In this document: positions 7,371-13,960 of the stretch, in pieces | How positions within the stretch are numbered: position 1 is the first letter of the stretch | How the letters are laid out: each line of letters opens with the position of its first letter | Source of the DNA: Cytophagales bacterium | Lineage (GTDB): Bacteria; Bacteroidota; Bacteroidia; Cytophagales; Cyclobacteriaceae | NCBI GenBank assembly: GCA_029262955.1 | Contig: JAJCYL010000194.1 | Location: 1-14,317, forward strand | Length of the DNA: 14,317 bases | Direction of reading: 5' to 3' | Position numbers and translations under genes: made by a program | The notes under the pieces: generated by a model | Seen by the model: the letters and a program-made list of their open reading frames with translations, nothing else | Databases searched by the model: none | Told to the model about the DNA's origin: nothing

Positions 7371-8321
7371 CTAGGCTACTTGAACCAAATTCTCACTGTT
7401 TGACTTTTTCTTTGCATAGGCTAGTGCAGCTTCTCTCACCCAACTTCCTTCGTTATATGCCTTTTTTCTGGCATTCAGCCTTTCTGCATTGCATGGTCCA
7501 TTGCCACGAATAACATCATAAAATTCTTCCCATGCCGGCTCACCAAAATCATAGTGACCTTCATCTTCATTCCATTTCAGGTTATCATCCGGGATGGAAA
7601 TTCCCAAAAAATCAGCTTGAGGGGAAGTTATATCCACAAATTTCTGTCTCAACTCGTCATTTGTAAACCGCTTAATCTTCCATTTCATCGATTGGGCAGT
7701 ATGCGGAGAGTCGCTATCTGATGGGCCAAACATCATTAGAGCGGGCCACCACCATCTGTTTAAAGCATCTTGCGCCATGTTTTTTTGAGCTTCGCTACCC
7801 CTGCATAGAGTCAGCATGATTTCATACCCCTGGCGTTGGTGGAAACTCTCCTCTTTGCAAACTCGTACCATCGCTCTTGCATATGGTCCATAGGAACATC
7901 TGCATAATGGTACCTGATTCATAATGGCAGCTCCGTCAACCAGCCATCCAATTGCTCCGATATCAGCCCATGTTAAAGTGGGGTAATTAAATATACTCGA
8001 ATATTTTGCTTTTCCCGAGTTCAGATCTTCAATCGTCTCATCTCTTTCAATACCCAAAGTCTCCGTAGCACTATATAAATACAATCCATGCCCTGCTTCA
8101 TCCTGTACTTTCGCTAAAAGTGCAACTTTTCTTCTTAAGCTGGGAGCTCTGGTGATCCAATTGCCTTCAGGCAACATACCCACTATTTCAGAGTGTGCAT
8201 GCTGTGAAATTTGACGAATGAGTGTCTGGCGATAATTATCGGGCATCCAATCCTTGGGTTCGATCCGGATTTCATTATCAATCTTATTCTGAAAATCTCT
8301 CTCCAGTTCAGTCGTATTCAT
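7371..8321 (-). CDS. paaA: Phenylacetyl-CoA epoxidase catalytic subunit PaaA (di-iron)
   Basis: PaaA holds the di-iron centre that inserts one oxygen atom into the ring of phenylacetyl-CoA. The 316-residue ferritin-like protein shows the expected ligand pattern: E45 in HSEIVG, E75 and H78 in VQDEAGHGLYLYSATE, D129 in GWLVDGAAI, and E158 and H161 in CKEESFHQRQGYEIML. The downstream RWWWPALMMFGPSDSDS block is a PaaA hallmark. ATG at 8321 is preceded by a perfect Bacteroidota promoter about 17-47 bp upstream. It is the first gene of paaABCDG. The electron-delivering reductase PaaE is not encoded next to it. Confidence 0.96.
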   Translation of the reverse strand: MNTTELERDFQNKIDNEIRIEPKDWMPDNYRQTLIRQISQHAHSEIVGMLPEGNWITRAPSLRRKVALLAKVQDEAGHGLYLYSATETLGIERDETIEDLNSGKAKYSSIFNYPTLTWADIGAIGWLVDGAAIMNQVPLCRCSYGPYARAMVRVCKEESFHQRQGYEIMLTLCRGSEAQKNMAQDALNRWWWPALMMFGPSDSDSPHTAQSMKWKIKRFTNDELRQKFVDITSPQADFLGISIPDDNLKWNEDEGHYDFGEPAWEEFYDVIRGNGPCNAERLNARKKAYNEGSWVREAALAYAKKKSNSENLVQVA

Positions 8322-8337
8322 TCCAAACAGATTTACT

Positions 8338-8368
8338 CAAATTTAAATCCTTTGCCTGTATTAACAAA
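8338..8368 (-). promoter_or_regulatory. Bacteroidota-type promoter of the paa operon
   Basis: On the minus strand TTTG (8365-8368) is followed after exactly 19 bases by TAAATTTG (8338-8345). This matches the primary sigma-factor consensus of Bacteroidota, TTTG-N19-21-TAnnTTTG, at every fixed position. Transcription would begin near 8330, leaving a leader of only about 10 bases before the paaA ATG. No Shine-Dalgarno is visible, which is normal for this phylum. Confidence 0.7.
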
Positions 8369-8382
8369 CATTTGCTAGTTAA
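8361..8382. promoter_or_regulatory. Imperfect palindrome over the paa -33 element, candidate operator
   Basis: A 22-bp imperfect inverted repeat has perfect outer arms TTAAC and GTTAA and matches at 8 of its 11 pairs. It covers the -33 box of the paaA promoter (8365-8368). Its size and position fit a dimeric repressor such as the TetR-type PaaR regulators known for phenylacetate operons in other bacteria. No regulator gene lies in the window, so the role is an inference. Confidence 0.35.
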
Positions 8383-8390
8383 ACCAATAG

Positions 8391-9086
8391 CTATCTATTT
8401 CTTCGTAGTTTTTGTGGACAGCAGTCATCCTCAAACCATGGGTTAAAGCTAAAACCCACGCTATATTGTGTAAAGTGTCCACCAGAACCCGGGTCATAAA
8501 GCAAACCGATTTCAGGCCTTAATGCCCATCGATTTATGTCGGTGCTAAGACCCGCACCAAAGTTAAAAGCAACCAAATTATTCTGATTACTACTGAAAGG
8601 AAACAACCACTTTGCTGAAGGGTTGAACTCAATATTATTGGTAACGGGAACCGTGAACAAAACGGTTGGTTGCATTTGCCAACTTTCAGATGTTGAGATA
8701 TTCCCGCCAAAGGCGGTTCCAATTGGTAGGTATGCAGCAATTCTGTTCCGAATAATCGGGATTTTGGCACCAATGCCTACCACATGCGCTCCAGTCTCAC
8801 CACTCTCAAAGACATTTTCATAGCCAACTCTAATGTTAAACTGGTCACTAACCCCATATGCCACTCTTACACCTGCATGATTTTGAATGTGATCAGCCTC
8901 TCCGTCTTCAGCAAATCCCACATTAGAATATAAACCTGTAGCTTCTACCTGCCCTTTACCAACCAATCGAGCACTTTGCATTTCTGAAAATACCGGAGCA
9001 CATTGTTGACAAGCAATCGGTAATAATAGCCAACAGAAAAACTTGATTTGTTTGAAATTGGTATAATTGATATTGACAGCTGTCAT
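8391..9086 (-). CDS. Outer-membrane beta-barrel protein, lipoprotein-like N-terminus, function unknown
   Basis: This 231-residue protein is exported and mostly beta-structured. The N-terminus has a hydrophobic stretch (about residues 16-25) ending in LLPIACQQCAPVFSEMQSARLVGKG. Cysteines at 26 and 29 make a lipoprotein possible, although neither is in an ideal lipobox. The rest alternates glycine and aromatic-rich strands with short turns (VRVAYGVSDQFNIRVGYENV, VVGIGAKIPI, IEFNPSAKWLFPF, LRPEIGLLYDPGSGGHFTQY), typical of an 8-10 strand barrel. The C-terminus ends GFSFNPWF followed by a basic tail with a CC pair, instead of stopping at the last aromatic. It lies 37 bp after lysA on the same strand and may be read from the lysA transcript; no functional link to lysine synthesis is evident. 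Confidence 0.8.
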   Translation of the reverse strand: MTAVNINYTNFKQIKFFCWLLLPIACQQCAPVFSEMQSARLVGKGQVEATGLYSNVGFAEDGEADHIQNHAGVRVAYGVSDQFNIRVGYENVFESGETGAHVVGIGAKIPIIRNRIAAYLPIGTAFGGNISTSESWQMQPTVLFTVPVTNNIEFNPSAKWLFPFSSNQNNLVAFNFGAGLSTDINRWALRPEIGLLYDPGSGGHFTQYSVGFSFNPWFEDDCCPQKLRRNR

Positions 9087-9123
9087 ACTATAAATATAGC
9101 CTCAGACAGCAATATTTACGAAA

Positions 9124-10284
9124 TCACTTCAAATCATCCGAATAAATAGCCTGGACTTCGTCTCGCAAATTATACCGGTTCTTTAATACTTCTCCATAAG
9201 CACCAGTTGAATACAAAATCACAAAATCACCTCTTGAACTTTTTGGCAATGTCACACCTCTGGCAAAGGCATCAGTAGTTTCACAAATTGGTCCAACAAC
9301 ATCATAAACAAAACTCTCAGCCCCTTTATAGCTAATATTCTCAATGTGATGAATTGCCTGGTAAAGGGCAGGTCTCATTAGCTCAGTCATTCCAGCATCC
9401 AGAATAAGAAACCTTCTGGTACGGCCAACTTTTTCATACAGTACCTTGGATACCAATAGACCTGCCTGGCCAACAATTGATCTTCCTAATTCGAAATGAA
9501 CTTGTTGTTGTTTCTGCAACTCCAGACTTTTGGAGAATATGCCAAAGTAAGATTCGAAATCCGGAATCAAATTGTTCATAGGGTCCTGGTAGTCTATACC
9601 CAAACCTCCACCAACATTTATGTGCGGTAAAATCAATCCTCTTTCAATAAAGGTTCTATTTATGTCATTAACCTTGGTGCATAACTCCTTGTACCTTGAA
9701 AGATCAGTCACCTGCGAACCAATATGAAAATGAAGTCCAATTAGTGATAAGTGCTTTAAATTTTGGATTTTTTCTAGTACCTGATTAAGCTCCCAGGAAT
9801 TGATACCAAACTTATTCTCCTCCAGGCCTGTTGTGATATTTTTGTGAGTCTTGGCGTCAACATTAGGATTGATCCTCAACGAAACATTTGCTACTTTATC
9901 CAATTGGCCAGCCAAACCATCAATCACTTCAAGCTCTTGAATTGACTCGCAATTAAATCCAAATATTTTTGCGTTTAGTGCGGTAACAATTTCCTTATCT
10001 GTCTTTCCAACACCAGCAAAAACTATTTCAGAGGGTTTAAAACCGATTTCAATTGATTTTAAAATCTCGTTTCCACTCACACAATCAACCCCCAGGTTTG
10101 CATTCTTTATGACTTCCAGTATTCTCGAATTACAATTCGCTTTAACTGCATAATGAACAGAATATTTATGAGTTGAACTTAGAGTGGTTACCACTGCTAA
10201 AGTTTCTCTTAATAAGTCCAGATCATAAAAGTAGAAGGGGGTTTCTATTTCTGTTAGTTGCGTAAGTTGTCTTTGCCGTATCAT
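9124..10284 (-). CDS. lysA: Diaminopimelate decarboxylase LysA
   Basis: LysA decarboxylates meso-diaminopimelate to L-lysine using pyridoxal phosphate. The 386-residue protein shows the fold-III PLP barrel and C-terminal beta domain: the Schiff-base lysine K48 in HYAVKANCN, HFHIGSQ (about residues 185-191), INVGGGLGIDY (222-232), and ELGRSIVGQAG with R268. DAGMTELMRPALY (296-308), the active-site C334-E335 in GPICETTDAF, and GAYGE (361-365) follow. The features fit LysA better than ornithine or arginine decarboxylases. It is somewhat shorter than enterobacterial LysA (about 420), which is common in Bacteroidota. The start codon lies only 8 bp downstream of the T-tract of the rplT terminator, and no promoter fits in the remaining space. 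Confidence 0.94.
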   Translation of the reverse strand: MIRQRQLTQLTEIETPFYFYDLDLLRETLAVVTTLSSTHKYSVHYAVKANCNSRILEVIKNANLGVDCVSGNEILKSIEIGFKPSEIVFAGVGKTDKEIVTALNAKIFGFNCESIQELEVIDGLAGQLDKVANVSLRINPNVDAKTHKNITTGLEENKFGINSWELNQVLEKIQNLKHLSLIGLHFHIGSQVTDLSRYKELCTKVNDINRTFIERGLILPHINVGGGLGIDYQDPMNNLIPDFESYFGIFSKSLELQKQQQVHFELGRSIVGQAGLLVSKVLYEKVGRTRRFLILDAGMTELMRPALYQAIHHIENISYKGAESFVYDVVGPICETTDAFARGVTLPKSSRGDFVILYSTGAYGEVLKNRYNLRDEVQAIYSDDLK

Positions 10285-10292
10285 TCTGAAAC

Positions 10293-10315
10293 AAAAAAAG
10301 CCCCAAACGGGGCTT
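10293..10315 (-). terminator. Intrinsic terminator after rplT
   Basis: On the minus strand AAGCCCC and GGGGCTT form a perfect 7-bp stem around a 4-base loop (GTTT). The downstream arm runs directly into a run of seven T (10293-10299). This is a strong rho-independent terminator for infC-rpmI-rplT, about 22 bp after the rplT stop. Its T-tract ends 8 bp before the lysA start codon. Confidence 0.88.
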
Positions 10316-10337
10316 CGCCTTTATCTTAAGTTAAGTA

Positions 10338-10682
10338 CTATTTTACTTTATCAACGATGGCCTTGAAAGCCTCAGGTTGGTTCATTGCCAAATCAGCAAG
10401 TACTTTCCTATTGATTTCAATGTTGGCTTCACTTAGCTTATGCATAAACTGTGAATATGATAAACCATATTCTCTTACGCCGGCATTAATCCTTTGAATC
10501 CACAAGCTTCTGAATTCGCGTTTTTTGACCTTGCGGTCTCTGTATGCATACTGCCATCCTTTTTCGATTGCATTCTTAGCTACCGTCCAAACATTTTTTC
10601 GCCTGCCAAAGTAACCTTTGGCATGCTTCATCATCTTTTTTCTTTTAGCCCTTGCGGCTACAACATTTACTGATCTTGGCAT
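10338..10682 (-). CDS. rplT: 50S ribosomal protein L20
   Basis: L20 (bL20) binds 23S rRNA early in large-subunit assembly and in several bacteria also represses its own operon. The 114-residue protein is typical: the basic N-terminus MPRSVNVVAARAKRKKMMKH, AKGYFGRRKNVWTVAKNA, then YRDRKVKKREFRSLWIQRIN and the C-terminal YSQFMHKLSEANIEINRKVL globular part. It is the last gene of infC-rpmI-rplT and is followed by a strong terminator. The 102-bp spacer to rpmI is unusually long for this operon. Confidence 0.98.
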   Translation of the reverse strand: MPRSVNVVAARAKRKKMMKHAKGYFGRRKNVWTVAKNAIEKGWQYAYRDRKVKKREFRSLWIQRINAGVREYGLSYSQFMHKLSEANIEINRKVLADLAMNQPEAFKAIVDKVK

Positions 10683-10784
10683 TTCGTTTTCTTTTTTAAC
10701 CTTTGGCGTCTATTTATACAGAGCTTAATACCAAACGTCGGGTGAAAAATTAACCTGAAATTCCAGTGTCAACCGGTTTTCAAT

Positions 10785-10979
10785 TTAAATATTAAGCAAA
10801 TCTTTGATTCTCGGTTCGTCTGACTTGTGAACCTCACCCATTTGAGTAAGATTTCTTTTTTGTTTTGTTTCTTTCTTAGTCAGAATGTGGCTCTTGTAGG
10901 CATGTTTGCGCCTTATTTTACCCGATCCACTGATCTTAAACCTCTTCTTCGCTCCTGAATTCGTCTTTACTTTAGGCAT
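10785..10979 (-). CDS. rpmI: 50S ribosomal protein L35
   Basis: L35 (bL35) is a small basic protein of the large ribosomal subunit. The 64-residue sequence has the standard start MPKVKTNSGAKKRFKISGSG followed by KIRRKHAYKSHILTKKETKQ and a short C-terminal helix. Length and composition are as expected. It lies 25 bp after the infC stop and 102 bp before rplT. Confidence 0.98.
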   Translation of the reverse strand: MPKVKTNSGAKKRFKISGSGKIRRKHAYKSHILTKKETKQKRNLTQMGEVHKSDEPRIKDLLNI

Positions 10980-11004
10980 TATTAATAATGATTATTGTTA
11001 AATC

Positions 11005-11565
11005 TTATTTCTTCTTAATTGCTTTGGGTGCAAGGATTACACTCATTCGTTTTCCTTCTAACCTGGGCAGTTGTTCTACTTTTCCGTACTCCTCTAATTG
11101 CTGCGCAAATTTCAATAATAATATCTCGCCCCTTTCCTTAAAAACTATTGTCCGGCCTCTAAAATGAACAAAGGCCTTCACCTTTGCACCACTTTCAAGA
11201 AAATTGATAGCATGTTTTAGTTTGAAATTAAAATCATGTTCATCCGTATTGGGCCCAAAACGAATCTCTTTGACGATCATCTTTTGAGCCTTAGCCTTTA
11301 TTTCTTTCTGTTTCTTTTTTTGTTCGTACTTAAATTTTGAATAATCTACGATCTTACAAACAGGCGGATCTGCATTCGGAGAGATCTCAACAAGATCTAA
11401 GCTACTTTCTTGAGATAATTTTATAGCTTCTTCAAGATCATAAACCCCTATTTTGATATTTTCCCCGACCAGTCTTACTTCTCTGGCAGTAATCTTCTCA
11501 TTGACTTTGTAGGGTTCCTGAACTCTTTCGCGAAAATTCCTGCCCCGACTATTTCTTTGTTTGAT
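11005..11565 (-). CDS. infC: Translation initiation factor IF-3, starting at an ATC codon
   Basis: IF-3 binds the 30S subunit, prevents premature 50S joining and rejects wrong start codons. The full reading frame is 186 residues: an N-terminal domain with VNEKITAREVRLVGENIKIG and LDLVEISPNADPPVCKIVDY, a lysine-rich linker, and a C-terminal domain beginning MIVKEIRFGPNTDEHDFNFK and ending RMSVILAPKAIKKK. The internal ATG at 11280 would delete the whole N-terminal domain. Two in-frame TAA codons lie at 11578-11583, and no ATG, GTG or TTG lies between them and the conserved sequence. The only plausible start is ATC at 11563-11565, placed 6 bases after AGGAGG. Rare AUU/AUC-type starts are a known autoregulatory device of infC. 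A weak promoter candidate is listed separately. Confidence 0.95.
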   Translation of the reverse strand: MKQRNSRGRNFRERVQEPYKVNEKITAREVRLVGENIKIGVYDLEEAIKLSQESSLDLVEISPNADPPVCKIVDYSKFKYEQKKKQKEIKAKAQKMIVKEIRFGPNTDEHDFNFKLKHAINFLESGAKVKAFVHFRGRTIVFKERGEILLLKFAQQLEEYGKVEQLPRLEGKRMSVILAPKAIKKK

Positions 11566-11571
11566 CTTAGA

Positions 11572-11577
11572 CCTCCT
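11572..11577 (-). promoter_or_regulatory. Perfect Shine-Dalgarno (AGGAGG) that fixes the infC ATC start
   Basis: AGGAGG is complementary to the 16S rRNA 3' end and sits 6 bases before the ATC codon. It directly follows two in-frame stop codons (TAA TAA). Strong Shine-Dalgarno sequences are scarce in Bacteroidota, and none of the other genes here has one this good. It probably compensates for the rare start codon and helps make infC translation sensitive to IF-3 level. Confidence 0.85.
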
Positions 11578-11604
11578 TTATTAAGTACACTAAAAAACAG
11601 CTTG

Positions 11605-11635
11605 CAAATATCGGTATAAAATATTTTAATAAAAA
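11605..11635 (-). promoter_or_regulatory. Weak promoter candidate for infC-rpmI-rplT
   Basis: On the minus strand TTTT (11632-11635), 19 bases and GATATTTG (11605-11612) partly match TTTG-N19-TAnnTTTG. Transcription would start about 35-40 bases before the ATC start. The match is imperfect at both boxes. The gap between infC and the plus-strand PorE-like gene (11566-11876, 311 bp) holds this candidate, the small ORF at 11695-11820 and the plus-strand promoter at 11813-11842. I see nothing else clear in it. Confidence 0.25.
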
Positions 11636-11694
11636 AGGTTCAAATAATCATTTGCCAGTTATGTACTTATAGGATTTCATTTGATTTTTTAAGA

Positions 11695-11820
11695 CTAATA
11701 CCCCTTACCCATACCGTGATAGGTCATGCGTGGTGTTTCTATCAACATTGAAGCCCATTTCTCTTTTTCTGCCCCAAAAAAGGAATAATATTGGTATTTA
11801 TTGGTAAAATACTTGAACAT
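11695..11820 (-). CDS. Candidate 41-residue small protein, unknown function
   Basis: A minus-strand frame of 41 codons runs from ATG at 11820 to TAG at 11695. The product begins MFKYFTNKYQYYSFFGAEKE and ends ETPRMTYHGMGKGY. It is rich in aromatic and charged residues, has a tryptophan and a balanced composition, and lacks the low-complexity look of chance frames in AT-rich DNA. There is no signal peptide or membrane helix. An in-frame TAA lies two codons upstream, so the ORF is not the tail of a longer frame. It lies on the same strand as infC, 129 bp upstream, and its 5' end overlaps the promoter of the plus-strand PorE-like gene. It could be a real small protein, a leader peptide or the remnant of a lost gene. 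No family is recognised. Confidence 0.45.
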   Translation of the reverse strand: MFKYFTNKYQYYSFFGAEKEKWASMLIETPRMTYHGMGKGY

Positions 11821-11842
11821 TTCTTAGAACTTAGTATTTTAG
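11813..11842 (+). promoter_or_regulatory. Bacteroidota-type promoter of the first PorE-like gene
   Basis: TTG (11813-11815 as TTG with preceding C), 19 bases, then TATTTTAG (11835-11842) match TTTG-N19-TAnnTTTG closely; the -7 box differs at one fixed base. Transcription would start near 11849, giving a leader of roughly 28 bases before ATG at 11877. It also argues against the in-frame TTG at 11847 as a start codon. Confidence 0.5.
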
Positions 11843-11876
11843 TTTATTGTTTCTAAGATTAGCCACCAGCTATCAA

Positions 11877-13814
11877 ATGAATAAAATTATAAGCCCACTT
11901 ACCGCACTCCTTCTGTGCTGGTTGATTTCTTTCGAACTGCCAGGTCAGAACACTTCCAAGCTGCTTAAAAAGGCAGAAAAGGAATTTTATAATGAAAACT
12001 TTGCAAATGCCCTAGGCTTATATAATCAAAGTCTCTCATCCGAACCTGAGAATCAAAACATCAAGTACAAAGTTGAATTATGCTCGCTGCTTGTTAAATC
12101 TTATAGAAACAGGCCGCTTAATTCAATATTGGAATATTCACGAACTGAAGGTATAAAAGATCGATTCTATAATTACTGGCTGGGAAAAATATACTTCTCA
12201 AGATATAGATTTGAGGAAGCCGTTACTGCATTCGAAGCCTTCCTGGCCCTTGATGTCTATAAGAGTCAGGAATTAATTGAGATAACCAAAAGACTTATTC
12301 AAAACGCCCAATCTTCGAAATTATCCTATAATAATCCTCAATTATTTGAAGTGGATAGACTTCCTGATAACGTAAATTCTGCGGAATCACCGACTACATT
12401 AACTTATGCCCCAGCTATAAATCAATTGTTCTATACGGCAAGCTCATCCGATGGCAATCCACAATTAGTCACTTTAAACACTGAAAATGTCAAGCCAGGT
12501 ATGCCTGAAGTAATTGCATCTGTAACACTTGCTGATAATAATATAGATATAGAATATTTAAATCCGGAAGCATTGCTACTTAAACACGATAATAGGGAGC
12601 TGACGTATATACGTTACAGTAATAATTCCTGGAGTTTATCCGAACCATATAACTTCAAATTGCCAGTAAAAAATGACAAATCTTATTTTACTATTAGTGA
12701 AGATGAGAACACAATCATTTTCTCCGAAAGGGATTTCTTAGGATATTATGATTTGTATCAAACAAAGAGAGTAGGTAGCAAGTGGAGCAAACCGGAATTT
12801 ATCTCCAATGTTAATAGTCCACTCGATGAACTCAGCCCATTTTTATCTGGTGATGGCAATTCATTATACTTTTCTTCAGAGGGACATAATTCAATGGGTG
12901 GATATGACGTGTTTCTTTCTACGAAGAGCAATGGTAGCTGGTCAGCGCCAAAAAATCTGGAGTATCCACTCAATTCAGCTGATAACGAAATACATTTTGC
13001 ACCTAACCTGGACGGAAAGTCTGGATACCTTTTATCCGACAGACTCAATAGCATTGGAGGTTATGATATTTATAGTTTTAAAGAAGTATTATTCAGTGAT
13101 GTCGAAGGGACCATAGTAGACGTTAATACAAATCGGGTTGTACCTGGTTTAAGGGTGGAGTTTCATCCAACTAATTTTCCAACGGAAAACTTTGTGAGTT
13201 TTAGTAATGGTATTGGTAAGTACCAATCCAGGGTTATTGCTGGTAAGAATGTGGAAGTAAGTATTTATAGCCATGAAAACATGGTACACCAGGAAATAGT
13301 TTCGCTGGAAAAAGAATCAACAACTACTTCAATGACTTACGATTTTCGGGTGAGCATTGATCTTGACAAAAATCCAACCCTTGCCCAATCCCTTGTAAAC
13401 AATGAAAATTCTCAAATTACTGATACTGGGTACTCCCCCATTGACTTTATTGCAAACAAGTTTAGACCTGGCCAAAAAGCCATGCTCAAAAACTTATACT
13501 TTAAGTTCGGATCAAGTGAATTGGCAGCTGGCTCTGATGAGGTAGTCAAAATTCTTATCAAATTGATGACCGAAAACCCCGATTTACAAATTGAGATTGC
13601 AGGTCATGCAGATGGCATTGGACCATCGGGCTTTAATATGTGGCTCAGCAAAAAACGAGCTACCGCTATTTACCAATTTCTCACATCAAGAGGTGTGGAT
13701 GGCGCTCGACTGTTTGTAAGAGGTTATGGCGAAAGCAAACCAATCGCAACAAATGATGACGAGATCAATGGCCGTTCGCTAAATAGGAGAATCGAAATAA
13801 TTGTAGCTGAATAG
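11877..13814 (+). CDS. PorE-like OmpA-family protein: TPR, beta-propeller, carboxypeptidase-regulatory-like and OmpA domains
   Basis: This 645-residue exported protein probably links an outer-membrane assembly to peptidoglycan. A signal peptide (about residues 1-24, ending LPGQ) precedes TPR-like helices (25-148). PD40-type propeller blades follow (about 175-405), with repeats such as SYFTISEDENTIIFSE, LSPFLSGDGNSLYFSSEGH and IHFAPNLDGKSGYLLSDR, each followed by GGYD or GYYD. A carboxypeptidase-regulatory-like beta domain covers about 406-480. The C-terminal OmpA domain (540-645) has D579 in GHADG and R594 in KKRA, the positions that bind diaminopimelate, and ends GRSLNRRIEIIV. This domain order is that of PorE, a type IX secretion-associated protein. 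Unlike PorE there is no lipobox, and no porP/sprF neighbour is seen, so the role is an inference. ATG 11877 is preferred over TTG 11847. Confidence 0.88.
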   Translation: MNKIISPLTALLLCWLISFELPGQNTSKLLKKAEKEFYNENFANALGLYNQSLSSEPENQNIKYKVELCSLLVKSYRNRPLNSILEYSRTEGIKDRFYNYWLGKIYFSRYRFEEAVTAFEAFLALDVYKSQELIEITKRLIQNAQSSKLSYNNPQLFEVDRLPDNVNSAESPTTLTYAPAINQLFYTASSSDGNPQLVTLNTENVKPGMPEVIASVTLADNNIDIEYLNPEALLLKHDNRELTYIRYSNNSWSLSEPYNFKLPVKNDKSYFTISEDENTIIFSERDFLGYYDLYQTKRVGSKWSKPEFISNVNSPLDELSPFLSGDGNSLYFSSEGHNSMGGYDVFLSTKSNGSWSAPKNLEYPLNSADNEIHFAPNLDGKSGYLLSDRLNSIGGYDIYSFKEVLFSDVEGTIVDVNTNRVVPGLRVEFHPTNFPTENFVSFSNGIGKYQSRVIAGKNVEVSIYSHENMVHQEIVSLEKESTTTSMTYDFRVSIDLDKNPTLAQSLVNNENSQITDTGYSPIDFIANKFRPGQKAMLKNLYFKFGSSELAAGSDEVVKILIKLMTENPDLQIEIAGHADGIGPSGFNMWLSKKRATAIYQFLTSRGVDGARLFVRGYGESKPIATNDDEINGRSLNRRIEIIVAE

Positions 13815-13926
13815 GAATTTCTGAGGAATTTTCAATAATTTCAATTTTTAAAGATAGAATTGTTCAAATTGACCTCACGAACTTTATTTTTTATACTTTT
13901 TAAAGATTTCCCTACTTTTAGAGTAT

Positions 13927-13934
13927 TATTTTAG
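13927..13934 (+). promoter_or_regulatory. Possible -7 element of the second PorE-like gene
   Basis: TATTTTAG occurs 26 bases before the ATG at 13961. The identical octamer is the -7 box of the first PorE-like gene, 34 bases before its ATG. No TTTG or TTG lies at the right distance upstream, so this is only half of a promoter. The rest of the 146-bp gap shows no terminator, so read-through from the first gene is also possible. Confidence 0.25.
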
Positions 13935-13960
13935 ACGTATTTCCATCTATTCAAACAACT

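Noticed and set aside
11005..11280. A 91-residue ORF starting at ATG 11280 as the whole IF-3 gene
   Set aside because: It holds only the C-terminal domain. The same frame continues upstream through the conserved N-terminal domain to ATC 11563-11565 with an AGGAGG, so the ATG is internal.
11847..11876. TTG at 11847 as start of the first PorE-like gene
   Set aside because: It would put ten extra residues before a normal signal peptide, and it coincides with the predicted transcription start; the paralogue also starts at MNK.
12758..13116. Frames on both strands inside the first PorE-like gene
   Set aside because: They lie within the propeller coding region and have no protein-like features; the true frame is continuous and matches known domains.
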